Below, in pieces: positions 9,209 to 18,027 of a stretch of 64,000 bases of DNA; the first letter of the stretch is position 1, and every line of letters begins with the position of its first letter. Below the pieces are notes generated by a model. The model was not told where the DNA came from. It was given only the letters and a program-made list of their open reading frames with translations, and did no database searches. The translations under genes and the position numbers were made by a program. Origin of the DNA: Pseudarthrobacter phenanthrenivorans (GTDB lineage Bacteria; Actinomycetota; Actinomycetes; Actinomycetales; Micrococcaceae); assembly GCF_000813845.1 (NCBI RefSeq), contig NZ_JWTB01000002.1, forward strand, positions 1-64,000, written 5' to 3'.

Positions 9209-10288
9209 ATGGACAACGACCTTCGCGCGCAGGCGGCACCGGAGTACGCAGCCGTGGTGTTGGGCAACCTCTCCGAGCCCTTCCCGCACTCGGCCCACCA
9301 CACCCAGGTGTCCGCCCAGGACCGGCCCATCCCGGAGGAAATCCACCCCGCCTTCTACACCTCCTTCGACTGGCACTCCTGCGTCCACATGCACTGGCTG
9401 GGTGCCAGCCTGCTGGGTGCCGCGCAGGAAGGGACCGGAAAGGCGTCCGACGGCGGCGCGGCGGCCTGGGTGGACAGCTCCACCGCTGCGTCACTGCGCC
9501 AGGCGCTGGGTGCCAACCTGACGCCCGCCAAGCTGGCGGTGGAACGGGACTACCTGCTGGCCAACCCGTCCTGGGAGCGGCCGTACGGCTGGGCGTGGCT
9601 GATGCGGCTGGCCGCCACCTGCTCCGCGTCCCCGGATGCGGAGATCCGCGAATGGGGCGCCGCCCTGGATCCCCTGGTGGATGCCGTGGCGGACCTCAGT
9701 GCGGCCTGGATGGCCAAGGCGCAGTATCCCGTGCGGCACGGGCTGCACACCAACGCCGCCTTCGGCGTGGGCTACATGCTGGATGCGTTCCGGTCGCTGG
9801 GCCGGGCTGATGCCGCCGCGGCCTGCGAGGAAGCGGCCCGGTCGTGGTTTGGAAACGACCGCGGCTGGCCGGGCGACTGGGAGCTCAGCGGGCAGGACTT
9901 CCTCTCCGCCGGCCTGAGCGAGGCGGACCTGATGCGCCGTGTCCTGACGGCTGACGGGTTCGCCGACTGGTTCGCCGGGTTCCTGCCTGACCTCATCGCC
10001 GAGTCGCGGATCCTGCAGCCGGTGGGCGTGACGGATGAGACGGACGGCTACCTGGTGCACCTGCATGGCCTGAACCTGACCCGCGCCGGGCAGGTGGCCC
10101 GGATCATCGCCACGCTCCGCGAATCCTCCATATCGGAGGCCTCCGCCTCGGCGGCCGTGCTCAACGAGGCCCTGGACCCGCTGCTCAAAGCCGGGCTCCG
10201 CGGGCTGGAGAGCGGCGACTTCATGTCCACGCACTGGCTGGCCAGCTTCGCCTGGGATGCGCTGGGCTCCGTGGCGGCGCTGGACTGA
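9209..10288 (+). CDS. DUF2891 domain-containing protein
   Basis: Protein of about 359 aa of the DUF2891 family, recognised by HPAFYTSFDWHSCVHMHWLG near the N-terminus and by H-x-NAAFGVGYMLDA in the middle; helical repeat architecture with many conserved His and Trp. Function unknown. Adjacent ATGs at 9206 and 9209; AAAGGAG ending at 9204 favours 9209. It is 35 nt behind DUF979 and followed by a strong hairpin, so it closes the permease operon and probably assists in handling the imported compound. No signal peptide. Confidence 0.85.
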   Translation: MDNDLRAQAAPEYAAVVLGNLSEPFPHSAHHTQVSAQDRPIPEEIHPAFYTSFDWHSCVHMHWLGASLLGAAQEGTGKASDGGAAAWVDSSTAASLRQALGANLTPAKLAVERDYLLANPSWERPYGWAWLMRLAATCSASPDAEIREWGAALDPLVDAVADLSAAWMAKAQYPVRHGLHTNAAFGVGYMLDAFRSLGRADAAAACEEAARSWFGNDRGWPGDWELSGQDFLSAGLSEADLMRRVLTADGFADWFAGFLPDLIAESRILQPVGVTDETDGYLVHLHGLNLTRAGQVARIIATLRESSISEASASAAVLNEALDPLLKAGLRGLESGDFMSTHWLASFAWDALGSVAALD

Positions 10289-10352
10289 GTCTTCCCGGAC
10301 TGACCATCCAGCAGGTGACGGGATGAACCAGTCACACTCGGTGTGAAAGGAC

Positions 10353-10392
10353 GCGGCGGTGCCCAAACGGGCGCCGCCGCGTTAGTCTTTTT
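10353..10392 (+). terminator. Rho-independent terminator after the permease operon
   Basis: Stem GCGGCG-GT-GCCC / GGGC-GC-CGCCGC around loop AAAC (10353-10380), followed by GTTAGTCTTTTT. One of the few hairpins in the window with a real T-tract. Confidence 0.85.
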
Positions 10393-10475
10393 CCACCACG
10401 CCCAGCGCGTGACCTGGGAGCAGCGGGCAGGGTCGTAATGAGCTGACTGTCCGCCCGCGAGCCCAGAGGAAGATC

Positions 10476-10733
10476 ATGCGCCAGCACGTCAGTACCTGCC
10501 CGTCAGACCCTGCAACGGCAGGGCAAACCGCCCTCAAGCCCAGGAGGAAGCGGACCAGGCATCCCCGGTTGGCCGTCGGCGACCGGGTCCGGTTTGCCGA
10601 AGGAACCGTGGCAGGCACTGGCGTTGTGGACGCCGTTACATCGGATTACTCCGTCATCTGGATCTGGACGGACGAAGGCCAGGGGCGCCGGATGTTCCTG
10701 CAGGGCTACGGAAGCATCGTTACTGCCATTTAG
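10476..10733 (+). CDS. Small hypothetical protein, SH3-like
   Basis: Protein of 85 aa with a basic N-terminal third (KPRRKRTRHPR) and a C-terminal beta-rich part (VGDRVRFAEGTVAGTGVVDAV) that resembles small SH3/KOW-like barrels. No recognised family. AGAGGA lies about 7 bases before the ATG and codon use is like the neighbours, so it is probably real. Monocistronic, between a terminator and the opposite-strand PLDc_N gene. Confidence 0.6.
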   Translation: MRQHVSTCPSDPATAGQTALKPRRKRTRHPRLAVGDRVRFAEGTVAGTGVVDAVTSDYSVIWIWTDEGQGRRMFLQGYGSIVTAI

Positions 10734-10766
10734 GGTGGGTGCCGGCCGGGTCCAGGCCGCCGCAGG

Positions 10767-10994
10767 CTAGGTTCGACGACGGACATCGGGCCGGCGGGGG
10801 CGGCCCGCCACGAGCCACGCAACTCCGCCCACCACGCTGCCGAAGACGAGGAGCACCAGCCAGACGTCCCGGTCGAAGGTCCGCATGTCCCGTTCGTCCG
10901 TCTGGCTGAAGTCCACCAGGCTGTAGCCCCAAACGGCCAGGCAGGGGATGAGGACCAGCCAGGGGAGCCACTGCGCGGCACCGGTCGCGTTCAT
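10767..10994 (-). CDS. PLDc_N (cardiolipin synthase N-terminal-like) membrane protein
   Basis: Small membrane protein of 75 aa with two transmembrane segments (about 9-28 and 46-64) and a basic tail (GRPRRPDVRRRT). The pattern WLVLIPCLAVWGYSLVDF is typical of the stand-alone PLDc_N family; it lacks any phospholipase HKD motif. The long frame upstream belongs to other genes, and the ATG at 10994 gives the standard family length. It follows the 52-aa protein by 37 nt on the same strand, so the three minus-strand genes here may form one transcript. Confidence 0.8.
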   Translation of the reverse strand: MNATGAAQWLPWLVLIPCLAVWGYSLVDFSQTDERDMRTFDRDVWLVLLVFGSVVGGVAWLVAGRPRRPDVRRRT

Positions 10995-11031
10995 AGGACC
11001 AGTATGCTCCGGTTCCCTGAAGTCGGCGGGC

Positions 11032-11190
11032 CTACTGCCCGTGCTGGGTGTACTCCCCGGAGCGGCGGGCACGCCGCTCGTCGGCCTGGCGGATCCCGTC
11101 GCGGACGCCGGCACGGATGACGCCGTACAGGATGTAGAAGAAGACCGCGCCGACGAGGACAAACAGGACAAGCCCGGTAAGGTCACCCAT
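11032..11190 (-). CDS. 52-aa single-pass membrane microprotein
   Basis: Sequence starts MGDLTGLVLFVLVGAVFFYI: one transmembrane segment (about 5-26) and then a charged Arg/Glu-rich cytoplasmic tail ending YTQHGQ. A strong AGAGGAGGAG lies 7-8 bases upstream of the ATG, inside the end of the preceding gene. The first 8 nt overlap the 213-aa gene, so translation is probably coupled. Too short for routine ORF lists. No family recognised; location beside another tiny membrane protein suggests a membrane-associated role. Confidence 0.75.
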   Translation of the reverse strand: MGDLTGLVLFVLVGAVFFYILYGVIRAGVRDGIRQADERRARRSGEYTQHGQ

Positions 11191-11824
11191 TGCTGCGCTC
11201 CTCCTCTGGCCAGTACGGCTGAACGGACGCCGCTGCCTGACGCAAGGCCCCGCCGTCGAGCATCAATGAGGTTTCCTCCAGGCCGAAATCCGTCCACTGG
11301 CAAACCAGCCGAAGGTCGCCGGCAGGCGGAAGCGGCCACAGCCAGAGGGTGCCGCTGCCGGAGAACTCTTCATCGCCCCCGCCGCCCCCGCCGCCGTTCA
11401 GGGCGAGGACCGGAGGCTCCGGGTTGGTGCCCGGCTCCACCAGCCCGTAGGGAATTTGGCTGCCGGTGCTCGCTTTTGAACCGTCAGGAAATTCGACGCC
11501 GAACATCAACCCGGTATGTCGTTCGCTGCGCCCGCGAAAGCCCCTGCCGGGCTGGAAGAACAGCGGCTGCAAATCGTCCCAGTCCCTATCGGATTGATCG
11601 GTCCGGCGGAACAGCCAGGACAGGTTGAACACGCATCCGGTGGAGAACACGTCCGCGCTCTTGACCGCCACCACCATTCCCGGCGTCCGGCTCACGAACA
11701 GGCCGAGATGGACAACGGCAGGCAGTTCATACGCGGGTGCAGCCACCCAAGGGGGCGGGACGTGCCTGGTAGACCGCGGCCGCGGCGGCAGGGGAGGGAC
11801 GGGGAAGTCCTGGAAGAAGGTCAT
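11183..11824 (-). CDS. Conserved hypothetical protein
   Basis: Protein of 213 aa, cytoplasmic by composition, with proline-rich N-terminus (FPVPPLPPRPRS), central WDDLQPLFFQPGRGFRGRSE and a glycine run (GGGGGGGG near residue 142). No enzyme motif recognised. The ATG at 11824 (MTFFQDF) was chosen; the open frame extends another 72 residues with composition unlike a protein. Its end overlaps the 52-aa gene by 8 nt. A divergent intergenic of 230 bases separates it from the stomatin-like gene. Confidence 0.7.
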   Translation of the reverse strand: MTFFQDFPVPPLPPRPRSTRHVPPPWVAAPAYELPAVVHLGLFVSRTPGMVVAVKSADVFSTGCVFNLSWLFRRTDQSDRDWDDLQPLFFQPGRGFRGRSERHTGLMFGVEFPDGSKASTGSQIPYGLVEPGTNPEPPVLALNGGGGGGGDEEFSGSGTLWLWPLPPAGDLRLVCQWTDFGLEETSLMLDGGALRQAAASVQPYWPEEERSNG

Positions 11825-12054
11825 GGTGGTCCTTGGATCCGCTGGCTGCGACCGACCAGCGGAACGGCGGCAGCGCCGCCATGGATCCCCCAATCCGTCC
11901 TTACCCAGCCAGTCTAGCCCCGGGTCGGTCGCTTTCCCGCGGGCCCAAGGGCCCAGGGCATTCGCCGCCTTTTGGTGGGACAATGGAGGCAGGGCACCTG
12001 TCACGGCGCCGGCCCGGCGACGGCACGTCCCGCCACCCACAGGAGGGGATCCTG

Positions 12055-12864
12055 ATGGACCCCACCACCATCCTTGTTATTGTCCTTGTGGTCCTGCTGC
12101 TGGTCGTTGCCAGGATGTCCATCCGGATCGTGCGCCAGTACGAGAAGGGCGTGCTGTTCCGGCTTGGCAGGGTTGTTGGCGTCAGGGATCCAGGGCTGCG
12201 GCTGATCATCCCGGTCATCGACCGGCTGCCGCTGGTCAGCCTGCGCATCGTCACCATGCCCATCCAGTCCCAAGGCATCATCACGCAGGACAATGTCAGC
12301 GTCGATGTCTCTGCGGTGGCCTACTACCGTGTGGTGGACGCCGTGAAGTCAGTCATCGCGATCGAAAACGTGGCCGCAGCCATCGACCAGATCGCCCAGA
12401 CCACCCTGCGCAAAGTCGTGGGCCGCCACACGCTGGACCAGACGCTGTCCGAGACCGAACGGATCAACGGCGACATCCGCGAAATCCTCGACGTACTCAC
12501 CGTCGAATGGGGTGTGGAGGTCACCCTGGTGGAGCTGAAGGACATCCAACTGCCTGACAGCATGAAACGCGCCATGGCCCGCCAGGCCGAAGCCGAACGT
12601 GAAAAGAGGGCGAAGATCATCGCCGCCGAAGGCGAAGCCATCGCGGCAGCTGCCCTCGGTGACGCCTCCGACACCATGATGGCCCACCCGCTGGCGCTGC
12701 AGCTCCGGAACCTGCAGTCCCTGGTGGAAATCGGCGTCGACAAGAACACCACCGTCGTCTTCCCGGCCCCGCTCATGAGCACCATCGGCGAACTCTCCGC
12801 GTTCCTGGCCCGCGAAAACCAAGCCGCGTCCTCCGGCGGAAAGTCGCCGGTCAAAGCGGCCTGA
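12055..12864 (+). CDS. SPFH/stomatin-like (slipin) membrane protein
   Basis: Protein of 269 aa: an N-terminal membrane helix (about 4-22), the SPFH/band-7 domain (about 25-190; RIVRQYEKGVLFRLGR, PGLRLIIPVIDRL, TQDNVSVDVSAVAYYRV), and a short helical coiled tail rich in Ala/Glu (REKRAKIIAAEGEAIAAAALG). The family forms oligomers at the inner membrane that scaffold other proteins or proteases. AGGAGGGGA lies 5 bases before the ATG at 12055, ruling out the longer frame from 11833. No NfeD partner is adjacent; it appears monocistronic. Confidence 0.9.
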   Translation: MDPTTILVIVLVVLLLVVARMSIRIVRQYEKGVLFRLGRVVGVRDPGLRLIIPVIDRLPLVSLRIVTMPIQSQGIITQDNVSVDVSAVAYYRVVDAVKSVIAIENVAAAIDQIAQTTLRKVVGRHTLDQTLSETERINGDIREILDVLTVEWGVEVTLVELKDIQLPDSMKRAMARQAEAEREKRAKIIAAEGEAIAAAALGDASDTMMAHPLALQLRNLQSLVEIGVDKNTTVVFPAPLMSTIGELSAFLARENQAASSGGKSPVKAA

Positions 12865-12961
12865 CGCCAAGGCACCGGCGGGCAGGTGGAGCATCCCCGG
12901 CTGCCCGCCGCGGTCCCGGCCGTTTGGGTGCCTGACTCCGGCGGGCACTAAAGTCGATGCC

Positions 12962-13780
12962 ATGACCACTGCTGCTCTACGGCCTGTCTACTTTCTTTCG
13001 GACAGTACCGGCATCACCGCGGAAACGCTGGGCAACACGTTGCTGACCCAGTTCCCGGTGGCCGACTTTGACCGCGTCACCATCCCGTTCATCACCACTG
13101 CCGAACAGGCGCGGTCCGTGGTGCGCACCATCGACGGCCTGGCCGCCACCGGGCCCCGGCCGCTGGTCTTCTCCACCGCCGTCAGCAGCGAGATCCGGCA
13201 GATCCTGGCCGGTTGCAAGGGCGTCATCGTTGACCTGATCGGCACCCACGTGGGTGTCCTGGAAGAGGCGCTGGGCACGCCCGCCAGCGGCGAACCGGGC
13301 AGGGCGCACGGGCTGGGAAACGCCGCCCGGTACCAGTCCAGGATGGCGGCGGTGGAGTACGCGATGGAGCACGACGACGGGCAGAGCCTGCGTGCGCTGG
13401 AAAAGGCCCAGGTGATCCTGGTGGCCCCGTCCCGGTGCGGCAAGACGCCCACCACCATGTACCTGGCGCTGCAGCACGGGATCTTCGCGGCGAACTTCCC
13501 GCTGGTGGATGAGGACTTCCAGCGGGACGGGCTGCCCAAACCGCTGCGGCCGTTCGTGTCGAAGTGTTTCGGCCTGTCCTCCAACCCGCTGCGTCTGAGC
13601 CAGATCCGTACCGAACGGCGCCCCAGCTCGCCCTACGCGTCACTGCGGCAGTGCGGTTTTGAGCTGCGCAGCGCCGAGCAGCTGTATGTCTCGCACCGGA
13701 TCCCGTACCTGAACTCGGCCACCGTCTCCGTGGAGGAAATGGCGGCCACCATCCTGCAGCGGATGAACCTCAAGCACTGA
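12962..13780 (+). CDS. ppsR: PEP synthase regulatory protein (kinase/pyrophosphorylase)
   Basis: Protein of 272 aa, PSRP/DUF299 family. These bifunctional enzymes inactivate PEP synthase by ADP-dependent phosphorylation of a threonine next to the catalytic His and reactivate it by phosphorolysis. The P-loop-like [16 protein letters not shown] is near residue 154, and [18 protein letters not shown] opens the protein. It lies directly before ppsA, whose Thr419-Cys-His421 site is its expected target. The 149-base gap to ppsA carries a CRP-like site and a large hairpin, so the two genes may be separately tuned. Confidence 0.93.
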   Translation: MTTAALRPVYFLSDSTGITAETLGNTLLTQFPVADFDRVTIPFITTAEQARSVVRTIDGLAATGPRPLVFSTAVSSEIRQILAGCKGVIVDLIGTHVGVLEEALGTPASGEPGRAHGLGNAARYQSRMAAVEYAMEHDDGQSLRALEKAQVILVAPSRCGKTPTTMYLALQHGIFAANFPLVDEDFQRDGLPKPLRPFVSKCFGLSSNPLRLSQIRTERRPSSPYASLRQCGFELRSAEQLYVSHRIPYLNSATVSVEEMAATILQRMNLKH

Positions 13781-13796
13781 CAAAACTTTTAACAGA

Positions 13797-13819
13797 TGTG
13801 GTGTGGGGCACATCATGTG
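13797..13819 (+). promoter_or_regulatory. CRP/GlxR-like site and overlapping palindromes upstream of ppsA
   Basis: TGTG-N8-CACA (13797-13812) has the spacing of CRP-family sites. It lies within the inverted repeat GATGTG/CACATC (13795-13814) and overlaps the palindrome CACATCATGTG (13809-13819). A TTGACA-like hexamer follows at about 13848. Consistent with catabolite-type control of gluconeogenesis; the assigned protein family is inference. Confidence 0.5.
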
Positions 13820-13862
13820 GAAAGTGTGCCGGGAACCTGCCACTGTTGACAGGAATTTTCAT

Positions 13863-13890
13863 CCGGCCGCCCACTACCGTGGGCGGCCGG
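13863..13890 (+). other. Perfect 12-bp leader hairpin before ppsA
   Basis: CCGGCCGCCCAC (13863-13874), loop TACC, GTGGGCGGCCGG (13879-13890). No T-tract follows, and the ppsA ribosome binding site (AAAGGA, 13915-13920) is 24 bases downstream. Could be an mRNA stabiliser, a terminator for the regulator transcript, or an attenuating leader. Confidence 0.75.
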
Positions 13891-13929
13891 TCCACGCCTA
13901 CGCCACCCCACTGCAAAGGAGCAGCAATT

Positions 13930-16341
13930 ATGACGACGGACGTTCTGTGGTTCTCTGAACTTGGACTCAAGGACCTGGACAAGGTGGGCGGCAAGAATGC
14001 CTCCCTGGGCGAGATGGTGCAGAACCTCACCTCCGCCGGCGTGCAGGTCCCGGACGGCTTCGCCACCACCGCGGACGCCTACCGCCGGTTCCTGGCCGAC
14101 TCGGGCCTGGACCAGAAAATCGCCGACCGGCTGGTCGGGCTGGACACCGACGACGTGACCGCCCTGGCCTCCGCCGGCCAGGAAATCCGGGCCCTGGTCC
14201 GCGACACCCCCTTCCTGCCGGACTTCGAGGCACAGGTGCGCGAGGCGTACCAGCAGCTGGTCGACAAGCACACCGGCTCCGCCGACCTGTCCTGGGCCGT
14301 CCGCTCCAGCGCCACCGCCGAGGACCTTCCGGATGCCTCCTTCGCCGGGCAGCAGGAAACCTTCCTGAACGTCCGCGGGATCGAGAACATCCTCCAGGCG
14401 ATCAAGGACGTCTTCGCCTCGCTCTACAACGACCGCGCCATCGCCTACCGCGTGCACCACAAGTTCGAGCACGCCGAGGTGGCACTCTCGGCGGGCATCC
14501 AGCGGATGGTGCGCTCCGACGTCGGCGCGTCCGGCGTCATGTTCACCATGGACACCGAGTCGGGGTTCCAGGACGCCGTCTTCGTCACCTCCTCCTACGG
14601 GCTCGGCGAAGCCGTGGTGCAGGGCGCCGTGAACCCGGACGAGTTCTACGTGTACAAGCCCGCCCTGGCCGCCGGCCGTCCCGCGATCCTCAAGCGCGGC
14701 CTCGGCGAGAAGGCGCTGCAGATGACCTACACCACCAACAGCGAGATCGGCCGCACCATCGACTTCGTGCCGGTGGAGGACTCCCTGCGCGCCCGCTTCA
14801 GCCTGACGGACGACGACGTGGAGCAGCTCGCCCGCCACGCTGTCGCCATTGAGAAGCATTACGGCCGCCCGATGGACATTGAGTGGGGCAAGGACGGCAT
14901 CGACGGCGGCTTGTACATCCTGCAGGCCCGGCCGGAAACCGTGCAGTCGCGCCGGGCGCCGGGCAGCATGAGCCGGTTCCGCCTCAACGGCACCGGCCCG
15001 GTGCTGGTGGAAGGCCGCGCCATCGGCCAGCGGATCGGGGCCGGGAAGGTCCGGATCCTGACCGCCATTGACCAGATGGCCTCCTTCCAGACCGGCGACG
15101 TCCTGGTGGCGGACATGACCGACCCCGACTGGGAACCGATCATGAAGCGTGCCTCGGCCATCGTCACCAACCGCGGCGGACGCACCTGCCACGCCGCCAT
15201 CATCGCCCGTGAACTGGGGATTCCCGCCGTCGTGGGCACCGGCAACGCCACCGACGCCCTCTCTGACGGCCAGGAAGTCACCGTGTCCTGCGCCGACGGT
15301 GAGACCGGGGCCATCTACCAGGGGCTGCTGGACTTCAGCGTGGAGGAAACCGGCATCACCAATCTGCCGGAGGCGCCGGTGAAGGTGATGATGAACGTGG
15401 GCACCCCGGAGCAGGCCTTCACGTTCGCGCAGCTGCCCAACCACGGCGTGGGCCTGGCCCGGCTGGAATTCATCATCAACCGGCAGATCGGTATCCACCC
15501 CAAGGCCCTGTTGAACCTGGACAGCCAGCCGGCAGACGTGGCAGCGGAGATCCGGGACCGCATCAGCGCCTACGACAGCCCGCGCGACTACTACATCAAG
15601 CGCCTGGCCGAAGGCGTGGCCACCATCGCCGCCGCCTTCGCCCCGGAGCCCGTGATCGTCCGGATGTCCGACTTCAAGTCCAACGAATACGCCAACCTGA
15701 TCGGCGGCCCGGCCTACGAGCCGCACGAAGAGAACCCCATGATCGGCTTCCGCGGTGCCTCCCGCTACCTGGAGCCGTCCTTCCGGGACTGCTTCGACCT
15801 TGAGTGCGAGGCGTTGTCCTTCGTCCGCAACGAGATGGGCCTGACCAACGTCAAGCTGATGATCCCGTTCGTGCGGACCCTGGATGAGGCGCAGGGCGTC
15901 ATCGAACTGCTCGCCGAGAACGGCCTGCGCCGCGGCGAGAACGGGCTCGAGGTGATCATGATGTGCGAACTGCCGTCCAACGCGCTGCTCGCCGATGAGT
16001 TCCTGGAGTACTTCGATGGGTTCTCCATCGGCTCCAACGACATGACGCAGCTGACGCTGGGCCTGGACCGCGACTCGGCGATCGTGGCCAACAGCTTCGA
16101 CGAGCGGGACGCCGCCGTGAAGAAGCTGCTCAGCATGGCCATCAAAGCGTGCCGCGCCCGGGAAAAGTACGTGGGCATCTGCGGCCAGGGTCCCAGTGAC
16201 CACCCGGACTTTGCCGAATGGCTGGTGAAGGAGGGCGTCAATTCGGTCTCCCTGAACCCGGATACCGTGGTGGACACCTGGATCCGTCTCGCCGGGGCAT
16301 CGGAGGAAACGCCGAACGTCGCCGCGGCTGCCGGCGTATAG
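13930..16341 (+). CDS. ppsA: Phosphoenolpyruvate synthase (pyruvate, water dikinase)
   Basis: Enzyme of 803 aa that makes PEP from pyruvate, ATP and water for gluconeogenesis. The N-terminal ATP-grasp pyruvate-binding domain has [26 protein letters not shown]; the swivelling domain has [16 protein letters not shown] with the phosphocarrier His421 and regulatory Thr419; the C-terminal PEP-binding barrel has [21 protein letters not shown] precedes the ATG at 13930; the open frame from 13798 runs through the hairpin and is not used. It follows its regulator gene and probably shares catabolite control through the site at 13797. Confidence 0.95.
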   Translation: MTTDVLWFSELGLKDLDKVGGKNASLGEMVQNLTSAGVQVPDGFATTADAYRRFLADSGLDQKIADRLVGLDTDDVTALASAGQEIRALVRDTPFLPDFEAQVREAYQQLVDKHTGSADLSWAVRSSATAEDLPDASFAGQQETFLNVRGIENILQAIKDVFASLYNDRAIAYRVHHKFEHAEVALSAGIQRMVRSDVGASGVMFTMDTESGFQDAVFVTSSYGLGEAVVQGAVNPDEFYVYKPALAAGRPAILKRGLGEKALQMTYTTNSEIGRTIDFVPVEDSLRARFSLTDDDVEQLARHAVAIEKHYGRPMDIEWGKDGIDGGLYILQARPETVQSRRAPGSMSRFRLNGTGPVLVEGRAIGQRIGAGKVRILTAIDQMASFQTGDVLVADMTDPDWEPIMKRASAIVTNRGGRTCHAAIIARELGIPAVVGTGNATDALSDGQEVTVSCADGETGAIYQGLLDFSVEETGITNLPEAPVKVMMNVGTPEQAFTFAQLPNHGVGLARLEFIINRQIGIHPKALLNLDSQPADVAAEIRDRISAYDSPRDYYIKRLAEGVATIAAAFAPEPVIVRMSDFKSNEYANLIGGPAYEPHEENPMIGFRGASRYLEPSFRDCFDLECEALSFVRNEMGLTNVKLMIPFVRTLDEAQGVIELLAENGLRRGENGLEVIMMCELPSNALLADEFLEYFDGFSIGSNDMTQLTLGLDRDSAIVANSFDERDAAVKKLLSMAIKACRAREKYVGICGQGPSDHPDFAEWLVKEGVNSVSLNPDTVVDTWIRLAGASEETPNVAAAAGV

Positions 16342-16352
16342 CGGGTAGGCCC

Positions 16353-16787
16353 TTACCCCTGGGCCGGCTCGGGCAGCAGCCCGAGCTGGCCCAGGAGTTC
16401 CAGCTGGTCGAAGTAGGCGCGATGCGAGGTGATGAGCCCGTCCTCCACCGTCGCGACGTCGCAGCTGCGCACCCGGACCTGCCTCCCGGTGGACGGCAGG
16501 GTCCCGCCCGTGGGCAGGGCCAGCGGCCCGGTGTTCGTCCCCACCACGAAGCCTTCATCAATAGCCACATTCCCGGCCTCGTGCCGGTCCGCGTGCTCGT
16601 ACCGGACGTCGGGCATGGCCTCCCAGAAACCGGCGAAGTAGCGTGCGATTGCCTCACGCCCGGTGATTCCGTCCCGGTCCGGGGTCCGGAGCGCAGCGTC
16701 TGCGGCGTAACACCCTGCGAGCGCCTCCTTGTCCTTCGCGGCCATGGCCGCCATCAGCCGGTCCATGACCCCGCGTGCCTGTCCCAT
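16353..16787 (-). CDS. SnoaL-like / NTF2-fold polyketide cyclase-type protein
   Basis: Protein of 144 aa with the SnoaL/DUF4440 NTF2-like pattern: helix RLMAAMAAKDKEALAGCYAADAALRTPD, then REAIARYFAGFWEAMPDVRYEH and a C-terminal beta sheet ending DQLELLGQLGLLPEP. Usually a small-molecule isomerase or hydrolase, or a stress protein; substrate unknown. AAGGGAGG about 7 bases before the ATG at 16787 sets the start. The much longer frame is antisense to the LuxR gene. Convergent with ppsA. Confidence 0.85.
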   Translation of the reverse strand: MGQARGVMDRLMAAMAAKDKEALAGCYAADAALRTPDRDGITGREAIARYFAGFWEAMPDVRYEHADRHEAGNVAIDEGFVVGTNTGPLALPTGGTLPSTGRQVRVRSCDVATVEDGLITSHRAYFDQLELLGQLGLLPEPAQG

Positions 16788-16910
16788 TGCAGCCTCCCTT
16801 GCTCCCGTCCTGTCCATCCGGACGCCCAGGTAAGGGCGCCGTAAGGGGAAAATACGACGGCGGCATGGGCGGCCGCGATCCCCTCGCCGGGGGTTTCGGC
16901 GGACGGGAAA

Positions 16911-16927
16911 ACCCCCGGTTTGGGGGA
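16911..16927. promoter_or_regulatory. C5-N5-G5 palindrome upstream of the LuxR gene
   Basis: ACCCCCGGTTTGGGGGA lies 34 bases before the LuxR start. A close relative, ACCCCCTATTCGGGGA, occurs at 30191 before a secreted protein gene. A -10-like GATACT lies at about 16951. Possibly the regulator's own operator. Confidence 0.45.
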
Positions 16928-16961
16928 TTGCCGCGCTGCCCGGCGGGCGGATACTTGAGGT

Positions 16962-18011
16962 ATGTGGGAGGAGCGCGCGGAGCGTGCCCGGCGTGACATC
17001 GCCGCCCTGGCCGCCGGCGGCATGGACCTGCCTGACCTCTACACCTCGGCGCTCGCCGTGGTGCAGCGGGAGGTGCCGTTCGAGCAGGGGTGCTGGGCCG
17101 GCGTCGACCCCGCCTCCATGGTGATGACCTCCGTCACCAACTGGAAGCCGTGGCCGGTGGCGGAGCACCAGTTCGAAGAGTACTTCCTCCGCTTTGCCCA
17201 GTCCGAATACACGGGCCAGGAACCCAACACGTTCGCCGAGCTGCTGCGCCGCCCCCACCCCGTCGCCAGGATCTCGGACGCACCGTACCGGGAGGTGGCC
17301 CGCAGCGTCCGGATCAACGAGCTGATCAAGCCGCTGGGCTTTGACCATGAGCTGCGCGCAGCCTTCCGGGTGGACGAGCTGTGCTGGGGAGTGGGCAGCA
17401 TCTTCCGGCAGGGCGGCCCCGACTTTTCCGACCGGGAAGTGGAATTCCTGGGCGCGGTGACGGCCACCCTTGCGGCCGCCACCAGGGCAGCGGTCCGGGT
17501 GGCGCACCCCGCCGGGCCGGCCGCCGTCGGGCCCGTGATCGTCCTGGCCGGGCTGCACGGCGACCTGCGCGCAGCCACGCCTGCCGCCGCCTCCTGGCTT
17601 GCCGACGTGGAGGAGGCCGCCCCCGGCCGCTTCAGCCAGACGCTGTTTTCGGTGGTGGCGCAGGCCTCTGCCGCGGCATCGGGAACCGCGCGGGCCAGGA
17701 TGCGCGACGCCGGGAACAGCTGGGTGGTGCTGCAGGCCAGCCGCCTGATCACCGGCGACGACCCCGAACAGATGGTGGTCACCGTGGAACCGGCCACCAC
17801 CCACGACCTCGCCGGCCTGCTGTTGATGGCATACGGGGTCACCGCCCGGGAACGGGACGTGTGCCTGGAGGTGCTGGCGGGAAGCTCGACGGCGGAGATC
17901 GCCCGGCACCTGTTCATTTCCCCGCACACGGTGCACGACCACCTGAAGTCGCTGTTTGAAAAGATCGGCGTCGGCAGCCGCGGGGAGCTGGTGGCCCGGC
18001 TCGTGGCCTGA
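16962..18011 (+). CDS. LuxR-family transcriptional regulator
   Basis: Regulator of 349 aa. The N-terminal about 270 residues look like a GAF-type sensor region (VPFEQGCWAGVDPASMV, FREGGPDFSDREVEFLGAV-like segment). The C-terminal LuxR HTH is clear: VTARERDVCLEVLAGSSTAEIARHLFISPHTVHDHLKSLFEKIGVGSRGELVARL. No receiver domain, so it is not a classical response regulator. A CPBP protease gene follows by 16 nt and probably shares its transcript. Ligand unknown. Confidence 0.9.
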   Translation: MWEERAERARRDIAALAAGGMDLPDLYTSALAVVQREVPFEQGCWAGVDPASMVMTSVTNWKPWPVAEHQFEEYFLRFAQSEYTGQEPNTFAELLRRPHPVARISDAPYREVARSVRINELIKPLGFDHELRAAFRVDELCWGVGSIFRQGGPDFSDREVEFLGAVTATLAAATRAAVRVAHPAGPAAVGPVIVLAGLHGDLRAATPAAASWLADVEEAAPGRFSQTLFSVVAQASAAASGTARARMRDAGNSWVVLQASRLITGDDPEQMVVTVEPATTHDLAGLLLMAYGVTARERDVCLEVLAGSSTAEIARHLFISPHTVHDHLKSLFEKIGVGSRGELVARLVA

Positions 18012-18027
18012 AGGGCGGAGGAATTCC

